This document shows, piece after piece, positions 46,886 to 57,705 of a stretch of 64,000 nucleotides of DNA. The notes under the pieces were generated by a model. The model worked only from the letters and a program-made list of their open reading frames with translations. It did no database searches and was not told the origin of the DNA. Both the position numbers and the translations under genes were made by a program. This stretch comes from Reticulitermes speratus. Its lineage: Eukaryota > Arthropoda > Insecta > Blattodea > Rhinotermitidae. The stretch spans positions 30,210,033 to 30,274,032 of the forward strand of contig JAJKFL010000014.1 in assembly GCA_021186555.1 (NCBI GenBank), written 5' to 3'. Each line of letters starts with the position of its first letter. Positions within the stretch are counted from its first letter, which is position 1.

Positions 46886-47784
46886 TCACTGGTGTGAAAA
46901 CCTAAAATTTCAATAGGAAATACATGACTATAGAACAGTGACACAGTTCCAACATGTTATGCCCCAAGATTGTATAATTTCTTACAAACTGGTGTCAGCA
47001 TCTTTACCTCTTTCTGAGTGTCACCACAAACAGTGTTCAAAACTTTTAATGATTCCCTAAGCAAAGCTTCTAATATAAATGCTTATGCCCTAATAAAAAT
47101 GATCCTCGATATTACATTGTTGACTACGAAGACGAACCTTTCGAAAATAGGAATTATGATAGTAAACGAATGTATAGCCAATTAAGAAAATCCATAACTG
47201 CCTGAAACAATAACTGCAAACTTATTGTTTTCTTATTCTACTTTATTGTTGTGTTTTACAGTTTAACAGAAGTTAAATTACGTTGTGATCTTGATCAGTG
47301 TTAACTGTTAATTTGTACTATTAAGTGTATTGCAGATTTTAAATATACGTGTATATTAGCTTTCAAATGAAGGCAAGCAAATTTGGTACAGTTTCATCAC
47401 CTGACCCTCAATGTAAATTTGAACTTTGCACACCATGCTTTGGTAGTGTCCTACAATACAGCATACTAGGGGTACTGCCAACTGCAGAGGTGACAGCATT
47501 AAACAATAAAAACTATGATCAGGAAGAATGACAGAGGAAATGGCTGTGACCCATTTCAACAGATGAAAGAACTTACGAACTCAGTACAGAAATGCAGAAT
47601 AGCCGATTTTCTGTCAAATTTGAACTGAGTACCCCTGAAAACAAGTCACAAATGTTACTCTTTAGATAACCTGTTTGGTACTAGTTATGAACTATGTAAA
47701 CAGCATGACTCTTAAATTACATACAAAGTAATATTTAACAAATTTTAGGTATATAATAACACAGTTAAGCAGTCAGGGTTGATA
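46886..47784. other. No recognisable gene or repeat
   Basis: Nothing assignable was seen. Confidence 0.4.
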
Positions 47785-47960
47785 ATCTTGTAGATTGTCA
47801 AGAAATTCCTCTCCTTTTATGGAACCCAATCCCCTATTACCATGTTTATAAGAACCCACCGTTAAATCATACTGAGAAACCTGACTCTAGCCTACATCCA
47901 AATAATCCATTCAAGTCCAATACCACACAGTATTCTATAAAATGCTAGCCCCCACACTAA
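47785..47960 (-). mobile_element. RTE LINE 3' end, degraded
   Basis: TTGTCAAGAAATTCCTCTCC, TTTATGGAACCCAAT, AAGAACCCACCGTTAA, CTGACTCTAGCCTACATCCA and CCATTCAAGTCCA match the reverse of the LINE tail with many changes. Confidence 0.65.
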
Positions 47961-48065
47961 CCCCTATACTGGAAGGGTACCAAGGATTCCTCCCCCAGGT
48001 TTAAAGCTGATGACTCACCTCCATTTAGTGCCAAGGTTAAAAACGTGCAGTTATAATCTTCCTGG
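47961..48065 (+). mobile_element. SINE body fragment
   Basis: GGGTACCAAGGATTCCTCCC, TTTAAAGCTGATGACTCACC, TCCATTTAGTGCCAAGGTTA. Head absent. Confidence 0.55.
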
Positions 48066-48145
48066 ACTGCTTGAACCTGAAGATGAGGAAATGTTGGCAA
48101 CTATTTACCAGTGAATACAGCGTAACAACTCAGAAGACATGAATC
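48066..48145 (+). repeat. Second-family dispersed repeat, degraded
   Basis: CCTGAAGATGAGGAAATGTTGGCAACTATTTACCAG, then ACAGCGTAACAACTCAGAAG. The core and the AACTATTTACC tail are present, but the stem II hairpin is deleted. Confidence 0.5.
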
Positions 48146-48989
48146 ACTGTACTTCCACTCCATCCATACTTCTTCATAGCATGGGATTTAATTATGCACA
48201 AGGATACCTTTATCTTCATGTTTTACACAACCATCTAATAATAACAGCTAGTATTTTCATTCCAACATGGTGTGCAGTCAGTATTATGTTCACCTTTATA
48301 CTGCCACAATATTCATACACTACTTCCTGGCCCCTTCCATTGGTTGCTTCTTTATTCATAGAACAAACCAAATATTTATTTCATGTAGAAAAGTGCTGCC
48401 ATAACAACAAATGTGTTTTATCACATCTCAGTGTAATCAAATGACAGGGACATGTGTTGAAGAACCTTTACAAAGTTCATATAAAAAAATACATAAAAAC
48501 TGTTTGGATAACTAAAGTTTTATTTGAGGATGTGTATGAAATCTGATTTATAATTTATAGTATTACATACTTTTTTCCCCTTTTGATCCTTGGTTTTATA
48601 TTTCAGCCTATTATAACATGCTTAAAAAGATCTGTTAGCATGAGTGATTTCAATAAGATTCAACTGAAACCAACCTTTCATGAATCTTTTTCTGTGTTTT
48701 GATACTTTATGATCAACATTAACTTCTTTTGGTATGCTTTATTGTATTCACTATAGCCAGACTTTCCATATTAACCCATCATTCCATGGGAGAGCAAGCC
48801 CATGCACCAATCCTGATCCCATGGACTGATTTTGTTTATATTTGGCAAGGCAAAACTCATGATCATCCAAATCTGCTGCCAAAATTTCAAGCTCTGATGT
48901 GTTATGGCTGCCAAAAACAGACTGACACACACACACCTTCTACTATACAGACTATTTATACACTGTTAACAATAATAATGATTACTGTT
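48146..48989. other. No recognisable gene or repeat
   Basis: Nothing assignable was seen. Confidence 0.4.
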
Positions 48990-49860
48990 CCTTTTGATGA
49001 TGTAAATGGGGGTGTACTCAGACTGTTGGGAGAAGATGGTCTTAAATTAATGGCACAACTGATCGACAACATATACGAAACAGGAGAGTAGCCCAAAGAT
49101 TTCACTGAAGTGACAATGATTGCCTTAATGAAGAAGCAAAAAGCTACAAAATGCAGTGAACATCACACAATGAGCCTCACTGCACATGCAGCAAAGATAG
49201 TAGTGAGGATATTTAGAAGAGGAAAAGGAACTAGGGATGCAATTGGGATGCTGAGAATAATATCAGAACAAACTTTGGATATAGATGAAGAATTGTGTGC
49301 TTGCTTCATAGACTGGCAGAAGACATTTGACTGCAAAACTGGATCAAAGTAATGCAGATACTAAAAAAAGCTGGTATCAACTGGGCAAAAGAAGATTGAT
49401 CAGGAAACTGTACATGGATCAAAACGTTAAATAGGACTGGACCAAGGTCAGACAAGGTGTGTGAAGACTGGAAGAACAGTTAGACAACGATGCTGTTTGT
49501 TATCGACTCTATTCAACTTATACAGTGAGTACCTTACCAAGGAAGTTCTTGAAGGCTCTGGATTCTTCAAAATAGGGGGACCAGTAATTAGCACTGTGGA
49601 ATATGCAGATGACCTTGTGCTACTGGCTAAGGAAGAAACGGTATTACATGGCACAACTGACAGACTAATTGAAATTGGAAGATGCTAAGGAATGGAAATG
49701 AATGTGGAAGAAACTATAGTACTGGGAATCTGAAGGCAACCATCCATAGCACAGATTATGGCAGATCAAAAACAACTAGAGAATGTGAACTATTTCAACT
49801 ACTTGGGTAGAATGATAGCAAATGATGTAAAATCATTTGATGTCTTGAAGTTGGTGCTGT
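48990..49860 (+). pseudogene. Non-LTR retrotransposon reverse transcriptase, decayed
   Basis: The frame starts FDDVNGGVLRLLGEDG and continues LIDNIYETGE. A stop at 49089-49091 stands where Trp is usual, then PKDFTEVTMIALMKK and SLTAHAAKIV. An abrupt join RIFRR-GKGTRDAIG near 49215-49225 suggests an in-frame internal deletion of the segment before motif A. Motif A is CACFIDWQKTFD. After a frameshift comes VRQRCCLLSTLFNLYSEYL, then the catalytic VEYADDLVLLA (around 49600) and FNYLGRMI near 49800. It belongs to a different LINE from the RTE at 4566. Multiple lesions make it inactive. Both 5' and 3' ends are missing. Confidence 0.8.
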
Positions 49861-49888
49861 AGATGTGTAAGTTTGATGATGTATTCAT

Positions 49889-49926
49889 TGTGAAATGGAT
49901 CTTATACATATAAGATCCATTTCACA
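49889..49926. repeat. Perfect palindrome, 18-bp arms, 2-nt spacer
   Basis: tgtgaaatggatcttata at 49889-49906 is the exact reverse complement of 49909-49926. It lies about 120 bp upstream of the hammerhead-like motif at 50040. Confidence 0.95.
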
Positions 49927-50039
49927 AAGAATATCTCATAAAACTACAGCAACAACTTCAAGATATCAAATAACTTTAATACAATTTTAACTTATTTTAA
50001 CTATTTATAATCTACATTTTATACAAATACTGACGTACA

Positions 50040-50076
50040 CTCCCTGAGATGACCCACAGGGTCAAAACATATCAGA
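50040..50076 (+). ncRNA. Hammerhead-like motif, Penelope-type end
   Basis: CTGAGA (one core base short), T, a perfect 5-bp stem GACCC/GGGTC with loop ACA, then AAAACATATC. The tail AATATAGCACATTTGTTGG at 50111 matches the tail after the motif near 60950. Confidence 0.48.
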
Positions 50077-50219
50077 GTTCTAGTGCTTTAATTGTAAGAA
50101 CTTTATATTGTAATATAGCACATTTGTTGGTATTTTCTTGAATTTTAACAATTAGTGCACGGACATGAATACCATAAAATGTGGATTATATAACAGGCAG
50201 GTGTAAAGGGAAGTGTACT

Positions 50220-50242
50220 TTATATATATATATATATATAAT
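50220..50242. repeat. (TA)n microsatellite
   Basis: About 11 TA units followed by ATACACACACA. Confidence 0.93.
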
Positions 50243-51994
50243 ACACACACATGGAAATTTCATGTCAACCTAAAGTGAAGTCTCTAAAATATCTAGTATT
50301 GTCTTCTTACATGTCAAGGGATGAAGCAGCTAAACTGTCTACTTACGTTCTGCAAAATAAAACTTGGCATTTATTGGTTCAATTGTTTTTGAGACTACAA
50401 TTCTGGACACCGGTTGTCCCAATCTTACATCACATAAAACATCTATTTATAAAGCTGAGCAATTAATTCCAAATCTGGAACTGAAATAGGCACTGAAACC
50501 TGTGTACCCGCTGAGTACGTGTACTTACTCTATGCAGCAAGAATGGGAAAATCATGGCCAATGATACAGACACAGCTCTTCAACATACTTTGATTGGTGT
50601 TCCACAGACTAATCAATAATACTGGTGCTGGCTTACAGCATCAGCAAATGTCTTAGTAACATGTTCTGATATTTTTTCTACTTTAGCCTGTATAAGCAAT
50701 TGCATTGTTCTCATTTACTCAAATTTTGCCAACCATAACAGAATGCTTACAAATATGACAACCAAATAATGAAATTTTAAATACCTATTGATAATGATAA
50801 ACAGGCATACTCAACTCTACAAACTCAAAGCAGCACTTACACAGTGGTGCATACCTTAATACTTGAACACTAACAGGCATTAAAATTACTTAAAATGTAA
50901 ACATATCAACCATCTGCATGTCACCCACACAAACACAAAAGTGGAGAAACTGGTAACCACACAAAAATATTAACACTTTACCAAAAGAATCTTATCAACA
51001 TTTTGTACCTCCAGTCAACAGCAGTCACCTTCAAACCTCACAAGCGAGGCGCGCAAGCAAGCACGCACACACACTTCAGTAAATTCCTTTACAAAAACAA
51101 TTAAAAATAGTACCTAGACCTCGAATTTTAATTCTAATAGACACCTCCACTCGACATTGTCTCCTAACAGTTCTGTTTATGGTCTGCACTATCCTCTAAT
51201 GCAGAGAAGGTGAGACAAATGGTTGGTAGAACTGGTTGATCTTACAGACACACAAAACTTTAGTAACTTCCTTCTGAGATTTTATCAATTATGAACAGTT
51301 CATGGCACACATCTTCCATCTTTATTTAGTTTTATGATAATATGTCATGGAATATTTAAATATCTCTGATTTAGCTTTTGTAACTTTCATCATCTAAGCA
51401 AATAATGGGCACATCTGAATTCAGTGATCATAATACAATGTTCTGTGTGAAAAGCTGCTATGCCCACATACAAGTCACAACATACAGCACTTGCATATTA
51501 CTGTCCCTTAACAAAATCAAAAATGTGCATTGTCAATGTCATTAGCAAATTATGACCTTATAATGAACTGACATTTATCTTACAATTTTAAATTTAACAA
51601 CAACTGAAATTATATTTGATACGTGTCATTCATGATTGCTTCATGATAGTACCAACAGTAATCAAAAAGTGTTTAAACCACATGATAAAACTAACATCAC
51701 TCTTTATTTAAAACCTTATTACTTCTGTCTACAATAAACAGTAATATAATTTCAGAATTACTCAGCTGCTCACTTTTGAAGTTAGAACATCATTTTCAGG
51801 CTGCTGTATATTCCCACTACACCATCATTCAATTCTACATTCTATCAGAAGCAATCATCAGCTAATGGGTCCAGAAACTATTTATTACACTGTGTTGGAA
51901 TACTTACATTATCACAGAAACAGTGGTGTAAGTTTTCACATACATTGTAACAATTACTCGATCCATTTAACTGATGGCAGCTTGTGAAAGTATA
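50243..51994. other. No recognisable gene or repeat up to the mariner TA target
   Basis: Nothing assignable. A short CA/GC repeat, GCAAGCACGCACACACAC, lies near 51056. Confidence 0.4.
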
Positions 51995-53323
51995 CGAGGG
52001 CTGTCCAAAAAGTATCCGACTATATTTTTTCCCGCGGTAAGTAATGGCGAAAGGGTGGGGAAACTGAGCGTAGTGGTAGAAGGACTTTCATGCGCAGCGT
52101 GATTTTTTGCTGCCTCGCAACACCGCCGGATGCGTCTGTCGCTGCCAGATAGCGAAGTGGTGTAACACGTGTTCGTCGCATTCTCGTTTCGCTCAAGATG
52201 ACAGAATGTTTGGAGCAGCGATACTGCATCAAGTTTTGTCAGAAACTTGGGGATACCCAAGCGGAAACAATCCGCAAAATTCAGCAGGCTTTCGGTGATG
52301 ATGCAATGGGGGTCACTCTAATTAAAGAGTGGTTCAACCGCTTTAAAGATGGCCGCATGTCGGCGGACAGTGACCAGCGTTCCGGGAGACCGTCAACGAG
52401 CCGAAATGCTGATGTCATTGACAAAGTGCGGACATTGATCATGGAGGACCGTCGTTTGACCGTCCGGGAAATTGCTGATAGGTTGGGATCAGCAGAGGTT
52501 CCGCAAACACGATTTTAACTGAGGATGTGGGCATGCGAAGAGTGGCGGCAAAATTTGTGCCCAAGCTGCTTTCGCCGGAGCAGCAACAACTCCGCCTTGA
52601 GGTCGAGCAAGACATGCTGGAGTGCGCCAACAGGGATCCTGAGTTCCTGAAGACTGTGATCACTGGTGACGAGTCGTGGGTGTACGGATATGACCCGGAA
52701 ACCAAGGTCCAGTCGTCACAATGGAAGCATCCAACATTCCCGAGGCCCAATAAAGCACGACACGTTCGGAGCAATGTGAAGGTGATACTGACTGTTTTCT
52801 TCGATTACCGGGGTGTTGTGCATCATGAGTACGCACCACTAGGCCAAACTGTTAATAAGGAGTACTACCAAGAAGTCCTCCGTCATCTTCGTGATGCAGT
52901 TCGGCCCAAGAGACCGGAGCTGTGGGACGCACGCAACTGGCAGCTGCATCATGACAATGCCCCAGCTCATTCATCACACCTGATCCAGGGTTTCCTGGCT
53001 AAGCACGGCATTCCGCAGGTTCTCCAGGCTCCCTACTCTCCTGACATGGCTCCTTGTGATTTCTGGCTGTTCCCGAGATTGAAGACACCGCTAAAAGGCT
53101 CCCGTTTTGACAGCCGCGAGGACATCATACAGAACGCGACGGCGCAGCTGCACACAATTCCAAAACAAGCCTTCCAGAATTGCTTCCAGCGATGGAAGGA
53201 CCGCTGGGCTAAGTGTGTGGAGTCACAAGGGGCCTACTTTGAAGGGGATTAGGTATTGTAACCACCCAGATACAGAACTTTTTTTTCCCGGCCCAAGGTC
53301 GGATACTTTTTGGACAGACCTCG
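51995..53323 (+). mobile_element. mariner transposon, nearly intact
   Basis: The 1,329-bp element is flanked by TA (51993-51994 and 53324-53325). Its terminal inverted repeats start CGAGGGCTGTCCAAAAAG; the partner at the right end reads CTTTTTGGACAGACCTCG, with one mismatch over 26 bp. It carries a single transposase gene with one frameshift and is visibly GC-richer than its flanks. Near-identical ends and one lesion mark it as the youngest element here. It sits 577 bp beyond the stop codon of the HECT gene. Confidence 0.95.
52198..53252 (+). pseudogene. mariner transposase (DD34D), one 1-bp frameshift
   Basis: This enzyme cuts and pastes the element at TA sites. The start MTECLEQRYCIKFCQKLG begins the N-terminal helix-turn-helix domain, with a second one around TVREIADRLG. 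Near 52486-52490 one base is missing (frame 1 to frame 3), then MRRVAAKFVPKLLSPEQ follows. The catalytic triad is intact: D in VITGDESW (about residue 155), D in HHDNAPAH, and D in SPDMAPCDFWLFP with exactly 34 residues between the last two, the mariner spacing. The stop is at 53250-53252. Total length about 351 residues, usual for mariner. Repair is needed for a full protein, so this copy should be inactive on its own. Confidence 0.93.
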
Positions 53324-53899
53324 TACACAATTGAGTGATACATGTAGCTAGAGCATAAACAGCCTAAATGTATGACATAATGTCAAAACTAAGTAGGTTA
53401 GGAGCTCTTGCGTTATATTACTGATCATCATGTTAACAGAAACAAAAGGTTTTTGATAAAGGATGTTATTGACTACATACACGTGAATGCTTCAGTTCAA
53501 AATACAATCACTTTTATTGACTAAAATACAAGTTTTCCCAGTTGAAATACAAGTTATTTACATCACTGACTTCACACTAATAAATATTCTGCTCATTTAA
53601 AGGCATATTGTAACTTTACATCTTGTACATATGTTCTATGGGTTCTAAAATGTGCAATGTCAAGAATTTGTCACGAGAAAAAATCTGCATAAATAAAGAA
53701 TTATAAGTAACTGTATTTAATAATTACCCAGCCCTTACCTAGACAATGGTGTGCAAAAATATGTTGCTTATAATTTCTTTACTGTAATTATTTATAGCAC
53801 AGTGACAAACTTTTCATACAGATCTGCTCTGGTGGAATTATTACAAATGCAACTGTACTGTGGCAAGCTGGAGGCAGTTTGTGATAGTGAACAGTTGGG
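53324..53899 (-). other. Probable 3' UTR of the HECT gene
   Basis: Lies downstream of the stop on the minus strand. TTTATT at 53513-53518 reads AATAAA on the minus strand, a possible poly(A) signal about 385 bases past the stop. Confidence 0.4.
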
Positions 53900-54052
53900 T
53901 CACACCAAAGAAAAGCCTTGTGTCTGCTGAATTGCTTGCATCAATTTGTACCGTAACTTTTCTTTTGTGCTATACTGTGGAAGATCCAACACGTTGAAAC
54001 AGGTATGAGCCACTGGTAAATACCTGTCATCGAAAGATGGCTGAATATAAAT
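53900..54052 (-). CDS. HERC4: HERC4-like HECT E3 ligase, last exon with catalytic cysteine
   Basis: After acceptor TGCTCTTTCAG the exon encodes 50 residues and a stop (53902-53900): [33 protein letters not shown], then a [13 protein letters not shown] end. Thr-Cys-Phe-Asn holds the catalytic cysteine (codon 54001-53999) that accepts ubiquitin from an E2 before passing it to substrate. The final acidic/Gln-rich helix and hydrophobic C-terminus are standard for HECT C-lobes. The exon joins in phase 0 to the exon at 57321. HERC4 is favoured among HECT ligases by the LPV-HTCFN-LDLP-Y pattern, from memory. RCC1-like repeats expected upstream are outside the window. Confidence 0.92.
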   Translation of the reverse strand: MYIQPSFDDRYLPVAHTCFNVLDLPQYSTKEKLRYKLMQAIQQTQGFSLV

Positions 54053-54530
54053 CTGAAAGAGCACAAAAGTCTTAACTGTAATTTGATGAACAAGTATAAA
54101 GATACCAACTGTTGTACTAGTCTGTTTCTTATTATGTAGCTCTTTAGGTTCACATGCCCGCTAACATGATTGTCCTTGCAGAGGTAATGATCACATCTCT
54201 CCCCTCTCAATCAACCTGCAATGAACACTGCAATGACCAAACAGAGTGATGTGGGGTAATGGTGTAGTCCCCAACTTTGATATTCACTCCCATGAGAAAC
54301 TCAGACTGCACAAAGACCAATGCCTTCATCTATGCACTCTTGACCCTGAGCACTGTGTGAGTCATGTGTATCCACAGACATTCAAATCCTGAACTTCCTT
54401 TCACATCTTTCTCTTCCTTTTTGTTATTAATTTGCTTAACAAAGAATGGTATTGGAAATTTACACTAAATGTTCTTGGGCAAATTTAATGTTTGGTCCAT
54501 ATCAGTCAATTATAACCCCTACTTTACAAA

Positions 54531-54576
54531 AAGCCCAGCTCAGTCACTACAGTGACTACACTAAAGCTGGGCTCTT
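54531..54576. repeat. Nested hairpin
   Basis: Outer arms AGCCCAGCT / AGCTGGGCT enclose an inner pair AGTCACT / AGTGACT. It lies in the HECT intron. Confidence 0.7.
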
Positions 54577-54630
54577 TCTTGGAAAGACAGAGATTTTCTC
54601 TTCCCACAGTATCTACATTGGTTGTGCTCT

Positions 54631-54714
54631 AAGGTAGTTATTAATCACCATCAGCACAACTATTTATTATGTTTTATCAGACAAGTTGTGTTAATGGTGA
54701 TTAATAACTACCTT
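54631..54714. repeat. Inverted repeat, 30-bp arms
   Basis: 54631-54660 pairs with 54685-54714 with two mismatches and a 24-nt loop. The left half of the arm reads aaggtagttattaatcacca. Confidence 0.9.
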
Positions 54715-54744
54715 GTAATATACATAACACAATGGTTGTGTTCC

Positions 54745-54915
54745 ACTACCCCCACCTTATATCCTGTGGGTGCTCTTGCCCAGGTCATAAAATGCATGGA
54801 GCATGAATCTAAATCACTCACCTCCACGTGGTGTCAAGCTTAAGAATTCATAAACCTACACCTTCACACCCCCCATATAGTGTGGTGCCTAATGAACAGT
54901 CACAACTTTACCTTT
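54745..54915 (+). mobile_element. SINE body, degraded
   Basis: CAGGTCATAAAATGCATGGA, CACTCACCTCCACGTGGTGT, AAGCTTAAGAATTCATAAAC, and the end GAACAGTCACAACTTTACC match the SINE body at 60150-60304. Confidence 0.5.
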
Positions 54916-55059
54916 TTTTATCTTTACGCAGTTTAACTTTACAAATATTTCCCAAAAAGTCTTATCATATAAAAAGTTAACAACTGAAACAAATATCCAT
55001 CTCCTTAATTCAGGGACATGAACTTAATTTGAAACATTTTTCATTATAGTGAATATATA

Positions 55060-55560
55060 CAGGCATACCCCGCAGAATGTCTCCCCGTTTAACGTTTTCC
55101 CGGTAGAACGCCTCTTGGTTTTTAATATCCAAACTTCATAAAATGTACGTACCTCTCAATACGTTCTTTGGCTGATGTTTATACAAGAAAAATGTACATT
55201 AATGCTCCAAAAACTCAATACAACATTTTTAACAAAACGATGTGCATGCAAACTGTATACGTTACTGCATACAAAGTAACTGTTTGTTAACAACCATATT
55301 AATTGTTTGGTGATCAGGAAGCAAAGTCTTAAGCATTTTACATCCTCACATGATAGTTTGTAACCTATATATATATATATATATAGGCATTTCACTGTGT
55401 TTTAGTTACGTGTTAGGAAATTGGTTGGGGTTTTGGGTTGACGTAACGCATTATAATTTGTTTTATTTCAAATAATGGGAAACAAGCTCCCAGTTGGCAT
55501 TTTCGCACAGAACGTCTGATTTTCAGGAGCGGATTACTGACATTAAGTAGGAGATGGCTG
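55060..55560. mobile_element. Pogo/Tigger-like nonautonomous element
   Basis: Flanked by TA (55058-55059, 55561-55562). The ends CAGGCATACCCCGCAGAATG and, reversed, CAGCCATCTCCTACTTAATG are imperfect inverted repeats. Internal CCCCGTTTAACGTTTTCC and GCACAGAACGTCTG fit the same type. It includes an (AT)n run at 55363-55384. Confidence 0.55.
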
Positions 55561-55562
55561 TA

Positions 55563-55765
55563 CAAGCAGGAAGATCTGGGGGTTCAAATCCTGGCAGGAG
55601 CAAGATTTAGGGATCACCCAGCCTCCTATTCAAAAGGTACCATGATTTTCTCAGGCCAAGTAGTGGGGGTACAATGTTAACCACTCACCTTCACATAGCA
55701 CCGTTAGTAATGAGTACAGCTATTCCTCTTTCATGGTGTGAACAGAGACAACCTTACCTTTACTT
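55563..55765 (+). mobile_element. tRNA-derived SINE
   Basis: B-box GGGTTCAAATCCTGGC near 55580, body GGATCACCCAGCCTCCTATT, AAGGTACCATGATTTTCTC and CCACTCACCTTCACATAGCA, end GTGAACAGAGACAACCTTACC. The 5' part of the head is missing. Confidence 0.6.
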
Positions 55766-56689
55766 TAATGTGCATTTTACAACAAAATCCCCATTTAACA
55801 TTTTGTGGGGACCACCTACAATGGCATAAAATCTGGGAAATGAGAATAATGGACTTTAAAATGTGGGTTGCCATATAAAATACTCTGGCAAGCCATTTAA
55901 AATACAGAACTTTTGAACATTTTTAAAATGTAAATAAAACAAGGTACATATATGTAAATTGGAAAAAATTTCGAACACAGTATTTTCACATGATCTCACA
56001 CATTACACTGTGATAGCTGGATACCCACATCAGGCATCCTCATACACTTTAAACTGGAAAGAAGCAAAAATGAGGGTGGGAGGGCTTGCTAGTCACATAG
56101 TAAAGATCATAACCTACTGATGCATTTTGATAATAAAAACGCAACCAAAGCAGATTCCAGTTCCTCCAGCAGTATTTCAATGATTGCCACTGCTTGGAGA
56201 AAGTCCCACACTTGATGTAACTTCTTTCAATTGCTTCATGGTTTTCCACAGTTGTGTTTAAGGTGGACACTGGAAGTCCCAACTCTGGCGCAGGTCCACA
56301 GGTGTTCCAGTATGTGCATCAACTTTTGCTAAATTATTTATTTCATCACTTACCATAAATGATTTTCACTTTCTTTTACACACATTTCACCCTTTTTTGT
56401 GAAATTACACTCAGTCTACAATATAATCTGGTCTACAAAACTGATATACAATTCAAAACTAGATATGCACAGCGGTGTTTTGTTGTACAATAAATCATTA
56501 CCCACTATGGTCAATGAATTGAAATTTCACGTCTGTTCCCATCGAATTTACTACCATCTATAGAGTAACTGTCTGAACTACTTCCATATATAATTCAGGA
56601 AGATTTCACAGAGATGTTGCTAGCTATGCCTTGCTGGATGAAAATAAAAATTCTGAGAAAAAAGTTCAATGTACAACTGAGTACATTTT

Positions 56690-56840
56690 GTAGTCGGGAC
56701 TACGAACATGAAGTGTAAATTCCGGGAAAACTTAAGTCAGGAAATGCAAAACCCAGGCTTTTGGCTGGGACCATACAAAAAGTGTGTAAAATCCGGGAAA
56801 AAGAAAAATGTGGGAACATAAACTCAGGATTTTACTGTAT
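56690..56840. mobile_element. Relic of a pogo-like MITE
   Basis: The right end CATAAACTCAGGATTTTACTG resembles the end of the element at 58135-58299. Repeated AAATCCGGGAAA motifs lie inside. The left end was not found with confidence. Confidence 0.35.
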
Positions 56841-57034
56841 ATAGTGCAACCAGTTTTGCAATGATACATTTTTTTTTACTAATAAACTAACAAAGGCAAT
56901 GAAATACAAAAAACTGCAAAGAATGCACCTGAATATTATTTACATGTAGGATCACTGTCTGCCATAATTTCAAATCGAAATGAGCTATTATGACCACTTC
57001 AACTTAATATTCAATATTCATTGCTATGTTCCCA

Positions 57035-57215
57035 GCTGGGTAAGAGAGTTTCTGTTCTCCACAGACCAGCTCTGAAGCCCACCTAGCCTCCTAAACAATG
57101 GATATCTGGAGCTCTGCCCTTGGGAACAAAGTAGGTGTGGCATGAAGCTGACCACTTACCTCCATCTAATGGTCAGATTACAAATGCATGGAGCTATGCA
57201 CCACAATTGCTATGC
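57035..57215 (+). mobile_element. SINE body, degraded
   Basis: GAAGCCCACCTAGCCTCCTA, CAATGGATATCTGGAGCTC, GTGGCATGAAGCTGACCACT and TACCTCCATCTAATGG match the common SINE body. Confidence 0.55.
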
Positions 57216-57320
57216 TATGCATAATTTCACACTGTCAGTTTATGAACTGAATAATAAACATTTCCCAAATTAATTCATCTCCCAATTTCATCAAAGGGCT
57301 GTAATAGGTGTAGGGAATAC

Positions 57321-57511
57321 CTTGATTGCTTTCATGCCCTGAAGAGGGATCCGGACACTACCAGTAAGGAACAGCAGGAACTTTCTCTTCTCCTCTTCAG
57401 GAAGTTCATGAAACACTTCCCAAAACATTCTGATTGTCTCGTCATTCTCCGTGTAACCATTCTTGTACTCAGCATTACGCTGCAATTCCTCCCAGTCATA
57501 ATTCTCATTTC
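57321..57511 (-). CDS. HERC4: HERC4-like HECT E3 ligase exon (N-lobe/C-lobe junction)
   Basis: Acceptor CTGATTTTTTAG, donor ATCAAG|GTATTC. Two bases complete a Gly codon, then 63 codons follow: NENYDWEELQRNAEYKNGYT, ENDETIRMFWEVFHELPE, KRKFLLFLTGSVRIPLQGMK and AIK. This is the canonical HECT stretch (W-E-L, Y-GY, I-FW-V, LLxFxTGxxRxP..G) joining the N-lobe to the flexible C-lobe. Entry phase matches the exon at 58435, exit phase 0 matches the exon at 53900. Length and motifs agree with HERC-type ligases, and no lesions are seen. The enzyme transfers ubiquitin in the cytosol. Confidence 0.95.
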
Positions 57512-57705
57512 CTAAAAAATCAGTCCAAATATATGGTCACAGACAAGATACTGCTACCATACGCAGGCATATGCAAAATTTGGCCTGCATGCATGATCTG
57601 GTCCAAGAATACTTTAAAAATAGTTTGCAGCAACATACATGAGTTGCAAAAAATGTAACTGAACAATACCTTTTCTAAAAGTTTTAAAACTTTCGCGGCG
57701 ACATG

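Larger units (their letters stand above)
54053..57320 (-). other. Intron of the HECT gene, rich in repeats
   Basis: GT/AG intron of 3,268 bp between the last two coding exons. It holds hairpins at 54531 and 54631, SINE pieces at 54745, 55563 and 57035, and MITEs at 55060 and about 56690. Confidence 0.8.

Noticed and set aside
48139..48444. 101-codon plus-strand frame
   Set aside because: No recognisable motif, AT-rich codons, and starts within a degraded repeat.
52439..52774. 111-codon minus-strand frame
   Set aside because: Antisense shadow of the mariner transposase.
53990..54035. GTTGAAACAGG...CACTGGTAAATACC looked like another copy of the second hammerhead-like family
   Set aside because: On the minus strand this is the HECT last exon (HTCFN and YLPVA codons); the resemblance is coincidental.
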